Part shown: piece after piece, positions 1-5,181 of the stretch
Numbering within the stretch: position 1 is the stretch's first letter
How the letters are laid out: every line of letters begins with the position of its first letter
Assembly: GCA_031285465.1 (NCBI GenBank)
Contig: JAITWD010000194.1
Location: 1 to 9,818 of the forward strand
Source of the DNA: Lachnospiraceae bacterium
Lineage (GTDB): Bacteria; Bacillota; Clostridia; Lachnospirales; Lachnospiraceae
Reading direction: 5' to 3'
Length of the DNA: 9,818 nucleotides
Notes under the pieces: model-generated
What the model saw: the letters and a program-made list of their open reading frames with translations, nothing else
Databases searched by the model: none
Told to the model about the DNA's origin: nothing
Made by a program: the position numbers and the translations under genes

Positions 1-69
1 TAGCCCGATAGGGCGGATTTCGAATGTTTTGTATCATGACAACATCATAATATACAGGGAGAGAAGTAA

Positions 70-1350
70 ATGACAACATACCAGGAGTATTCTAAGGAAG
101 CACTATTGGCGCTACGTCAAGAGCTGGAGGTAGCTTACGGAGAGGCTAAAGAAAAGGGATTAAAGCTTGATATGTCCAGAGGAAAGCCCTCCAGACAGCA
201 ATTAGATCTGAGCATGGAAATGTTGGATACGCTCAATTCATCCACTCCGGCAGCTACGGCGGATGGAACCGATTGCCGTAATTATGGCGGACTGGACGGA
301 CTTCCTGAAGCCCGTGCGTTATTGGGTGAGATCATGGGTGTTCCCGCCGATAATGTGTTGGTGGGCGGTAATGCCAGTCTGACCATTATGTATGATATTA
401 TTGCCCGCTCCATGACCCACGGCGTGATGGGAGGAGTACCGTGGTGTAAACAGGAAAAAATTAAGTTCCTTTGTCCGGCCCCCGGATATGACCGCCATTT
501 TGCCATTACCGGCTTTTTTGATATTGAAATGATCACCGTACCGATGACCGCCGACGGTCCGGACATGGCGGTAGTGGAAGCGCATGTGTGCAATGATGAA
601 GCGGTCAAAGGAATCTGGTGCGTGCCCAAGTACTCCAATCCGCAGGGCGTCAGCTACTCCGATGAGACGGTTCGTCGTTTCGCCGCCTTAACCCCCGCTG
701 CCGCCGATTTCCGTATCTTTTGGGATAACGCTTATGCGGTGCATCACCTTTATGATCATGATCAGGATAATATTTTAGAAATATTAAGTGAATGTGAAAA
801 GGCGGGGCATCCAGACATGGTCTATGAATTTTGTTCCACCTCAAAGATCAGCTTTGCCGGTGCCGGTATCTGTGGTGTCGCCGCTTCGAAGGGCAATCTG
901 GACTTTATGCGCCGCTCGATCGGAATGCAGACCATCGGACCGGATAAGCTCAATCAACTTCGCCATGTCAACTACTTCAAAGACATGGCTGGGATCACCG
1001 CCCACATGAAAAAACATGCCGCCATTGTCCGCCCCAAATTTCAGGCGGTGCTTAAGAAGCTTGATGAGGAACTAAAGGGACTGGGAATCGCTTCGTGGAC
1101 CGAGCCTAAGGGGGGCTATTTTATCTCCTTTGAGGCGATGGACGGTTGCGCCCGCGAGATCGTCCGCCTGTGTAAGGAGGCCGGCGTGGTCCTAACCGGT
1201 GCCGGTGCCGCCTATCCATACGGTAACGATCCTAAAGACAGTAATATCCGGATCGCCCCCACCTTCCCGACGGCGGAGGAAATGGAGCAGGCAGCCGAGC
1301 TGTTTGTTCTGTGTGTCAAGCTGGCGAGTGTCCGCGCCCTGACCGCCTAA
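70..1350 (+). CDS. PLP-dependent class I/II aminotransferase, probable aspartate aminotransferase type
   Basis: A 426-residue cytosolic fold-type I aminotransferase of the group annotated as MocR-like aspartate aminotransferase (Pfam PF12897). It should move an amino group between an amino acid, most likely aspartate or glutamate, and a 2-oxo acid. Visible landmarks are NYGGLDGLPEAR (about 71-82), the cofactor phosphate-side GGNASL (99-104), YSNPQG (188-193), the pyridine-binding WDNAY (218-222, Asp219 and Tyr222), and STSK with Lys259 as the Schiff-base lysine. RIAP near the C-terminus carries the arginine expected to bind the substrate carboxylate. Length is normal and no key residue is missing. 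The start has a GGGAGAG ribosome binding site at 57-63. The next gene begins 48 bases downstream with no terminator between, so the two are probably co-transcribed. The family is secure; the exact substrate cannot be read from sequence. Confidence 0.93.
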   Translation: MTTYQEYSKEALLALRQELEVAYGEAKEKGLKLDMSRGKPSRQQLDLSMEMLDTLNSSTPAATADGTDCRNYGGLDGLPEARALLGEIMGVPADNVLVGGNASLTIMYDIIARSMTHGVMGGVPWCKQEKIKFLCPAPGYDRHFAITGFFDIEMITVPMTADGPDMAVVEAHVCNDEAVKGIWCVPKYSNPQGVSYSDETVRRFAALTPAAADFRIFWDNAYAVHHLYDHDQDNILEILSECEKAGHPDMVYEFCSTSKISFAGAGICGVAASKGNLDFMRRSIGMQTIGPDKLNQLRHVNYFKDMAGITAHMKKHAAIVRPKFQAVLKKLDEELKGLGIASWTEPKGGYFISFEAMDGCAREIVRLCKEAGVVLTGAGAAYPYGNDPKDSNIRIAPTFPTAEEMEQAAELFVLCVKLASVRALTA

Positions 1351-1398
1351 GCATCCGATAAAAGTTATTAACTAACATGACCTTCAGGAGGATAACCA

Positions 1399-1932
1399 AT
1401 GAGCGAATTCAAACGTCTTGATCGGGAACTGATCCATAAAGGAGCGATCGTTGATTTTTACTGCGACACCATCCAGGTTCCTAATGGCAATATTGCCAAA
1501 TGGGATTTCATCAAACACCAGGGGGCCGCGGCCGTGTTGCCGGTTCGCGAGGACGGTAAATTGATCATGGTTCGCCAATATAGGAACGCTCTAGAGCGCG
1601 AAACGCTGGAGTTGCCTGCCGGTGGCCTTAATCACCCTGATGAGCCGACCATCGAAGCCGCCCAGCGAGAGCTGGCCGAAGAGACCGGCTATCAGGCGGA
1701 TAAGCTGGAATTGTTGATAACTATTTGTACTACCGTTGCCTTTTGTAATGAAAAGATTGATATCTATCTGGCAACCGGACTTAGTGCCGGTGATCAGCAT
1801 CTTGATGAGGATGAGTTTATTAACGTGGAGGTTTACACGGTGGATGAACTATGTACAATGATATATTCCGGTCAGATCCAGGATGCCAAGACGGTGGCAG
1901 CGATCATGGCATGCAAAAATAAAATGGCATAA
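1399..1932 (+). CDS. NUDIX hydrolase, ADP-ribose pyrophosphatase type
   Basis: A 177-residue cytosolic hydrolase expected to cleave ADP-ribose (or a related nucleoside diphosphate linked to X) to AMP and a phosphorylated partner, using divalent metal. The NUDIX box is perfect: Gly76, Glu82, then REL at 90-92, Glu94, Glu95 and Gly97, matching G-x5-E-x7-REU-x-EE-x-G-U. Just before it, VRQYRNALERETLELPAG (58-75) is the segment typical of the ADP-ribose pyrophosphatase (NudF) branch. An AGGAGG site at 1386-1391 lies 7 bases before the ATG. It follows the aminotransferase closely and is followed by a strong terminator, so it ends the operon. In Clostridia a gene of this type is often found beside spoIIM and xerD, as here. 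Family certain; substrate inferred from the branch. Confidence 0.93.
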   Translation: MSEFKRLDRELIHKGAIVDFYCDTIQVPNGNIAKWDFIKHQGAAAVLPVREDGKLIMVRQYRNALERETLELPAGGLNHPDEPTIEAAQRELAEETGYQADKLELLITICTTVAFCNEKIDIYLATGLSAGDQHLDEDEFINVEVYTVDELCTMIYSGQIQDAKTVAAIMACKNKMA

Positions 1933-1979
1933 AAATAAAGCGACATACTTGCGAAATGCATTGTTAATAAAATAAGCAG

Positions 1980-2008
1980 AAAAACATCGGTTTTTGCCGA
2001 TGTTTTTT
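1980..2008 (+). terminator. Intrinsic terminator after the NUDIX gene
   Basis: Stem AAAAACATCGG (1980-1990) pairs with CCGATGTTTTT (1997-2007) around a six-base loop; the U-run TTTTTT (2003-2008) overlaps the 3' arm. It lies 47 bases after the NUDIX stop. The A-run on the other side could make it work in both directions. Confidence 0.9.
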
Positions 2009-2055
2009 GCTTTTCTAAGCATTGTGATCCTCGATCAGTTTTAGGTGGACATCTT

Positions 2056-2083
2056 GCATATAACCATCGGTAAAGCAATATAT
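2056..2083 (+). promoter_or_regulatory. Possible sporulation (sigma-E-like) promoter for spoIIM
   Basis: GCATATA (2056-2062), 13 bases, then CAATATAT (2076-2083) is a loose fit to the Bacillus sigma-E pattern (xxATATT, 13-15 bases, CATACAxT). It is the expected sigma factor for spoIIM, which works in the mother cell. The same bases also give a weak sigma-A reading, TTGCAT with 17 bases to AATATA. The region is AT-rich, so a chance match is quite possible. Confidence 0.22.
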
Positions 2084-2147
2084 TATAAAAACCACGGCAC
2101 ATCGATTGTTTGTGTCGCTTTAGGGAAATGCTGGTTTTCAAACTTTT

Positions 2148-2180
2148 ATTCGAGCAGTTTCGCAGATAAATCTGCGAAAT
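2148..2180. repeat. Palindromic dispersed repeat, copy 1, abutting the spoIIM ribosome binding site
   Basis: Ten-base arms TTTCGCAGAT (2158-2167) and ATCTGCGAAA (2170-2179) are perfect inverted repeats separated by AA. With GCA (2154-2156) pairing TGC (2180-2182) across one bulged G, the RNA stem reaches 13 bp and ends 2 bases before the GGGAGG (2185-2190) of spoIIM. The same 33-base block, with one substitution and one inserted A, recurs at 9785-9818. There is no U-run, so it is not an ordinary terminator. It could be an operator, an mRNA 5' hairpin or a small REP-like repeat. Confidence 0.8.
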
Positions 2181-2195
2181 GCATGGGAGGTTAAA

Positions 2196-2813
2196 ATGAA
2201 TTTTCTGGGCCGACGGCCGCGAGGGACCGACCGGTATTTAAATTGGTTATATGTGTTTGCCGGCGGCTTTATTATCGGGATCATTGTGATGAATATGGGT
2301 AAGACCTTTCTGCTTGCCGAGGGTGGGGTGCTTAATATCCATTCACTAAATCGGATGAAATATCTGGAGGTGGATGGGACTGCATTATTGCGCTTTGTGT
2401 TAAGTGAGCGGGCGGCAATAATTGCGTTGCTGGTCGTTTTAGCGACCACCTTTGCCGGGATTGCCGCCTCTTATTTATTCACCTTTGGGCAGGGAGCATT
2501 GATCGGGATGTTCATCACGGCGGCGACCATCCGATATGGACTAAAGGGGATACTGCTGATCATCGTGGGGCTGTTTCCGCATCAATTGTTGTTGATACCG
2601 GCATGGGTGATGTTGCTTAACTGGTGCTGTCAGCTATGTTGTAAATTTTATTTTCCGGCCAAGGATTGTGAGCTGGATTATGCCAATCGGAGGCGCTATT
2701 TGCTCAAAAAAGGGGTGTGGCTCTTATGGATCATCGGGGTTGTCATAATAGGGAGTATTCTGGAGTGTTATGTAAATCCGATTTTGGTTACGGAAATATT
2801 AAATATTTTTTAA
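2196..2813 (+). CDS. spoIIM: SpoIIM-family (DUF95) sporulation membrane protein
   Basis: A 205-residue integral membrane protein of the stage II sporulation protein M family. In Bacillus, SpoIIM acts in the mother-cell membrane with SpoIID and SpoIIP to remodel septal peptidoglycan and drive engulfment. The basic N-terminus (RRPRGTDR) is followed by hydrophobic segments at about 15-34, 72-95, 98-112, 117-146 and 173-190. Family landmarks are the first helix FAGGFIIGIIVMN, the small-residue TFGQGALIGM, the FPHQLLLIP segment (127-135) and the terminal GSILECYVNP (186-195), equivalent to the usual 'iE.yitP' ending. Length is normal for the family. GGGAGG (2185-2190) sits 5 bases before the ATG, directly behind a palindromic hairpin. 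Overall sequence is divergent, so the family call rests on helix pattern, these motifs and the NUDIX/xerD neighbourhood. Confidence 0.8.
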   Translation: MNFLGRRPRGTDRYLNWLYVFAGGFIIGIIVMNMGKTFLLAEGGVLNIHSLNRMKYLEVDGTALLRFVLSERAAIIALLVVLATTFAGIAASYLFTFGQGALIGMFITAATIRYGLKGILLIIVGLFPHQLLLIPAWVMLLNWCCQLCCKFYFPAKDCELDYANRRRYLLKKGVWLLWIIGVVIIGSILECYVNPILVTEILNIF

Positions 2814-2904
2814 TGCAAAGATGTTGCCATGGTATATTTAGTTAAAAAGTTTGCCAAATATTTCAAATTAACCGGAATAAATTATAATGAATTAATATTG
2901 ATTT

Positions 2905-2926
2905 AAAAATAATTTAATTTATTTTT
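2905..2926 (+). terminator. Weak all-AT hairpin after spoIIM, possible terminator
   Basis: AAAAATAA (2905-2912) and TTATTTTT (2919-2926) form a perfect 8-bp A-U stem ending in a T-run. It lies 92 bases after the spoIIM stop. A stem without G-C pairs is thermally weak, and such palindromes arise easily in a tract this AT-rich. Confidence 0.25.
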
Positions 2927-3030
2927 CCTATTATTTTCAAGATGTTGTAGTATAAGGAGATATGTGGACAGGATATGGTACTTTGGCGGGAAAACAAGGG
3001 AAATAGGTTGATCGGCCAAAGAAATTAGTA

Positions 3031-3059
3031 TTTGCAAATGCATTGAATTGGCTTATAAT
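3031..3059 (+). promoter_or_regulatory. Candidate sigma-A promoter for xerD
   Basis: A perfect TATAAT (3054-3059) is preceded by TTTGCA (3031-3036) at 17 bases, or TTGCAA at 16; each matches the TTGACA consensus at four of six positions. Transcription would begin near 3066, leaving a leader of about 145 bases before the xerD start. The -35 overlaps TTTGCAAATGCATTG, which resembles a motif at 1949-1963. Confidence 0.5.
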
Positions 3060-3087
3060 AAAAGTTATAGAGATTGTAACAATTACT

Positions 3088-3144
3088 ACCGGTGTTTCCG
3101 TGATTGTCCTGTGAGGCGACAGGACGGCCGGGTCAGATTTTTTT
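3088..3144 (+). promoter_or_regulatory. Structured leader with U-run upstream of xerD
   Basis: GTCCTGT (3106-3112) and ACAGGAC (3119-3125) form a perfect 7-bp stem with loop GAGGCG. ACCGG (3088-3092) can pair with CCgGGT (3128-3133) outside it with one bulge, and a T7 run (3138-3144) begins 4 bases later. It lies between the candidate promoter and the xerD start. It could be an attenuator, the end of a short RNA, or just a leader structure. Confidence 0.45.
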
Positions 3145-3192
3145 ACTAATGTAAGAAATGGTCAATTTTGATAAAAGTATTTTCACCTTTGC

Positions 3193-3198
3193 GGGAGG
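3193..3198 (+). promoter_or_regulatory. Ribosome binding site deciding the xerD start
   Basis: GGGAGG lies 11 bases before the ATG at 3210, slightly far but the only good site. The in-frame TTG at 3168 has no such sequence. Starting at 3210 gives 298 residues and the usual XerD opening. Confidence 0.7.
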
Positions 3199-3209
3199 CT
3201 TGCTATTCT

Positions 3210-4106
3210 ATGGAACAGGCAATAAATTCATTCATTACTTATTTACATAATGTGAAGAAAACCTCGAATAATACCGAATTGTCTTACCGGCGTGACTTGG
3301 CGAAGGTGCGTTGTTTTATGGAAGAGCAGGGGATTGGCAGTGTCAGTGGCATCACGGTGACCAATTTGCATTCTTATGTTTTGTATTTGGAAAAGAATCA
3401 GTTTTCGGCAGCGACCATTTCGCGTAATATCGCTTCACTTAAGGCTTTTTATCATTTTATGTTTAAAGAGGGAATGGTGGAGCAGGATGTGGCGGATATT
3501 TTGAAAGCACCACGGATCGAGAAGAAGATCCCGGAGATCATGACGACCGATGAGGTGGTGCGTCTGTTAGAGCAGCCGGACGGGGATTCGGCTAAGGAGA
3601 TGCGTGATCGGGCGATGTTAGAGTTGTTGTATGCGACCGGGATCAGAGTGACCGAACTGATCACCCTTAAGGTGGGGGAGGTCAATCTGCAAATGGGGTA
3701 TATCATCTGTACCGATATCAATAAGGGGGAGGCAAGAGAGCGGATCATCCCCTTTGGCAATCAGGCGAGGCGGGCGTTGATGCAGTATTTGAATAAGGCC
3801 AGGGGTGAGATGACGGGCGATCTTTACGAGGATCATCTGTTTGTGAATTGCTCCGGGCAGCCGATGAGCCGGCAGGGCTTTTGGAAGCTGATCAAATTTT
3901 ATGCGAAGAAGGCAGGGGTTAAGGCCGATATTACCCCTCATACACTGCGGCATTCCTTTGCCGCCCATTTGGTGGAGAATGGGGCCGATCTAAAGAGTGT
4001 GCAGGAGATGCTGGGGCATTCGGATATATCGACGACACAGATTTATGCCAATATGAATCATAACCGGATGCGGGATGTGTATGCGAAGGCACATCCGCGA
4101 CACTAA
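3210..4106 (+). CDS. xerD: Site-specific tyrosine recombinase XerD
   Basis: Tyrosine recombinase that with XerC resolves chromosome dimers at the dif site, an FtsK-linked step at division. From the ATG at 3210 it is 298 residues, the length of E. coli XerD. The N-terminal SAM-like core-binding domain (about 1-100) includes TSNNTELSYRRDL. The C-terminal catalytic domain carries Arg146 in ATGIRVTEL, Lys172, His244 and Arg247 in HTLRHSFAAHL, His270 in LGHSDISTTQIY, and nucleophile Tyr279. Lys172, His244, Arg247, His270 and Tyr279 match the E. coli XerD positions by number. The start was chosen for its ribosome binding site and the family-typical opening MEQAINSFITYLH. Placement next to spoIIM and a NUDIX gene is common in Clostridia and argues for the housekeeping recombinase rather than a mobile-element integrase. 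The long leader suggests it has its own promoter. Confidence 0.93.
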   Translation: MEQAINSFITYLHNVKKTSNNTELSYRRDLAKVRCFMEEQGIGSVSGITVTNLHSYVLYLEKNQFSAATISRNIASLKAFYHFMFKEGMVEQDVADILKAPRIEKKIPEIMTTDEVVRLLEQPDGDSAKEMRDRAMLELLYATGIRVTELITLKVGEVNLQMGYIICTDINKGEARERIIPFGNQARRALMQYLNKARGEMTGDLYEDHLFVNCSGQPMSRQGFWKLIKFYAKKAGVKADITPHTLRHSFAAHLVENGADLKSVQEMLGHSDISTTQIYANMNHNRMRDVYAKAHPRH

Positions 4107-4163
4107 AGCGAGAATATTATTGCACGTGTAGGCACGGATCGGATGCACCGGCATAATAAATTT

Positions 4164-4168
4164 AGAGG
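4164..4168 (+). promoter_or_regulatory. Ribosome binding site deciding the start of the glyoxalase-fold gene
   Basis: AGAGG lies 10 bases before the ATG at 4179. The earlier in-frame ATG at 4143 lacks such a site and would add twelve residues (MHRHNKFRGWIT) unlike the family, whose members start at the first beta strand. Confidence 0.6.
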
Positions 4169-4178
4169 ATGGATAACG

Positions 4179-4595
4179 ATGAGATTAGGTGAAATCGTCA
4201 TAGACAGTGACAATATTGAAGAACTATCAGGCTTTTATGCCCAGCTACTTGGGTGGACAAAAAGCAGTCAGATCCATGAAGGAGAGAAATGGATCATAGT
4301 AGCAAAAGAAGACTACAGTGAAGCCCCGATTATCTTTCAGGAAAATCCCGATTACCGGCGTCCGAAATGGCCGGTCGACCGGTCCGATAAGGAAGCACAG
4401 CAGCAAATGATCCATTTGGATTTTTATGTTACGATGACCGAATTTAGCGGTGCGGTTGGACATGCGATCGAGTGCGGTGCTCAAATATGCGCGACACAAT
4501 TTACCGATAGTTGGACCGTCCTGATCGATCCTTCGGGACATCCCTTTTGTATTATTCCGATTCCCGATGAGGTTTATCAGCAACGATACAATTAA
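4179..4595 (+). CDS. VOC-superfamily (glyoxalase-like) protein
   Basis: A 138-residue cytosolic protein of the vicinal oxygen chelate superfamily, closest by eye to the glyoxalase-like domain group (PF18029, Glyoxalase_6). Two beta-alpha-beta-beta-beta modules are visible. The first opens with LGEIVIDSDNIEELSGFYAQLLGW (2-25) and ends with the IIFQE strand. The second starts at MIHLDFYV (about 77-84), runs through AVGHAIECGAQ, and closes with WTVLIDPSGHPFCII (about 112-126), the usual ending. His79 in the second module and Glu56 in the first are plausible metal ligands, but no reaction can be assigned; relatives include lyases, dioxygenases, resistance proteins and proteins of unknown role. 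It starts 72 bases after xerD with no terminator between, so read-through from xerD is possible. Family sure, function unknown. Confidence 0.85.
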   Translation: MRLGEIVIDSDNIEELSGFYAQLLGWTKSSQIHEGEKWIIVAKEDYSEAPIIFQENPDYRRPKWPVDRSDKEAQQQMIHLDFYVTMTEFSGAVGHAIECGAQICATQFTDSWTVLIDPSGHPFCIIPIPDEVYQQRYN

Positions 4596-4610
4596 AGGGT
4601 ATTAATTATG

Positions 4611-4653
4611 CAACCCCCAACCGATGATGTTCTCAGGCGCCGGTCGGGGGTTG
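4611..4653 (+). terminator. Strong hairpin after the glyoxalase-fold gene, terminator without a U-run
   Basis: CAACCCCC (4611-4618) pairs with GGGGGTTG (4646-4653). After one A-C mismatch, ACCG (4620-4623) pairs with CGGT (4641-4644), leaving a 17-base loop. Neither side has the U-run of an ordinary intrinsic terminator. It lies 15 bases after one stop codon and 23 before the next start, so it may be a terminator variant or an intercistronic stability/processing hairpin. Confidence 0.5.
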
Positions 4654-4676
4654 TAGTGATGATAGGAGAGGATTAA

Positions 4677-5141
4677 ATGCTTTGTATATCAAATCTGGAA
4701 GGTAATCTTACCTTAAAACTTAATTTCGACGAAGCGGTGACGGAGGACACAAATTGTAGTGATTTTGAAAAATGGGTTACATTTACTTTACGGCTGGACA
4801 CAATAAATAAATTTATTGAGATTAATAAAAGTATCAATGCATACATGAATTTTTTTGAAATCAAGAAAATTTATCAGGGTCTTAATAATTTACTTGTTGC
4901 CACGGTTGACAAGCATGATGAGAGGTTCACACATCACAGTAGTGAGAACTATTTTGAAATAACTTTTGAATATTTTAATATCGATGATTGTTTTTATGTA
5001 GAATTATGGTTCATTATCGCGGGCGATCAAGAGGGTCGGATTACCGGATATGATACCGGATTTAGATTTCCCGTCCATAATGATGAAATGAAAAAATTTG
5101 TAAAAGGATTTTACGAAATTTATAAGAACGCGAGTCAATGA
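4677..5141 (+). CDS. Unknown 154-residue protein, possibly a WapI-like immunity protein
   Basis: Not firmly recognised. The start is well supported by AGGAGAGG (4664-4671). The product is a small soluble acidic protein without signal peptide or membrane helix. It appears to alternate beta strands (LTLKLNFDE, KWVTFTLRLD, YFEITFEYF, FYVELWFIIAG) with short helices (FEIKKIYQGLNNLL at about 60-73, and the C-terminal NDEMKKFVKGFYEIYKN). This order, with an early aromatic strand, a central helix and a helix at the end, resembles the WapI-family immunity proteins that protect against contact-dependent or polymorphic toxins; that is an impression from memory, not an alignment. GC is about 32% by hand count (147 of 460 bases), well below the flanking genes, which suggests recent acquisition. 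No toxin gene is adjacent: the upstream neighbour is a glyoxalase-fold protein and the downstream gene converges. Confidence 0.75.
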   Translation: MLCISNLEGNLTLKLNFDEAVTEDTNCSDFEKWVTFTLRLDTINKFIEINKSINAYMNFFEIKKIYQGLNNLLVATVDKHDERFTHHSSENYFEITFEYFNIDDCFYVELWFIIAGDQEGRITGYDTGFRFPVHNDEMKKFVKGFYEIYKNASQ

Positions 5142-5153
5142 AACCGAAAATCT

Positions 5154-5181
5154 GACTGTTGACCTGATTCGATCAACAGTC
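5154..5181 (-). terminator. Terminator of the DAHP synthase gene, overlapping its stop codon
   Basis: GACTGTTGA (5154-5162) and TCAACAGTC (5173-5181) form a perfect 9-bp stem with a ten-base loop. Read on the minus strand it is followed by AGATTTTCGGTTT, a broken U-rich tract, which fits termination of the minus-strand gene. The TGA stop of that gene (5173-5175) is part of the stem. The plus-strand side has no U-run. Confidence 0.65.

Larger units (their letters stand above)
2814..3209. other. AT-rich intergenic region between spoIIM and xerD
   Basis: Nearly 400 bases without a convincing gene. The part at 2881-2940 has only 5 G/C in 60 bases. Later it holds a 7-bp inverted repeat CTTTGGC (2981-2987) / GCCAAAG (3015-3021), a candidate promoter (3031-3059) and a GC-rich hairpin with a T7 run (3088-3144). 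No known riboswitch or RNA family was recognised by eye. Confidence 0.7.

Noticed and set aside
1..69. GCCC-GATA-GGGC inverted repeat and TTGTAT/CATAAT-like boxes before the first gene
   Set aside because: A 4-bp stem is too short to mean anything, and the boxes are poor matches with unclear spacing. The upstream context is cut off by the window edge.
1936..2122. A transposable element bounded by TAAAGCGACA inverted repeats
   Set aside because: No target-site duplication is visible, no transposase is encoded, and the interval contains the normal NUDIX terminator. It is kept only as a low-interest finding.
2964..3011. Possible 15-residue leader peptide (GTG start, containing Trp-Tyr-Phe) after AAGGAG
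   Set aside because: The spacing to GTG is 4 bases and to the out-of-frame ATG only 2. There is no aromatic biosynthesis gene downstream, and it lies upstream of the better xerD promoter. Too little support.
3168..3209. TTG start adding 14 residues to XerD
   Set aside because: It has no ribosome binding site, and the added residues are not part of the family. The ATG at 3210 gives catalytic numbering that matches E. coli XerD.
3210..4106. Integrase of a mobile element
   Set aside because: Length, residue positions and the NUDIX/spoIIM neighbourhood fit the housekeeping XerD. No att-like duplication or excisionase is visible.
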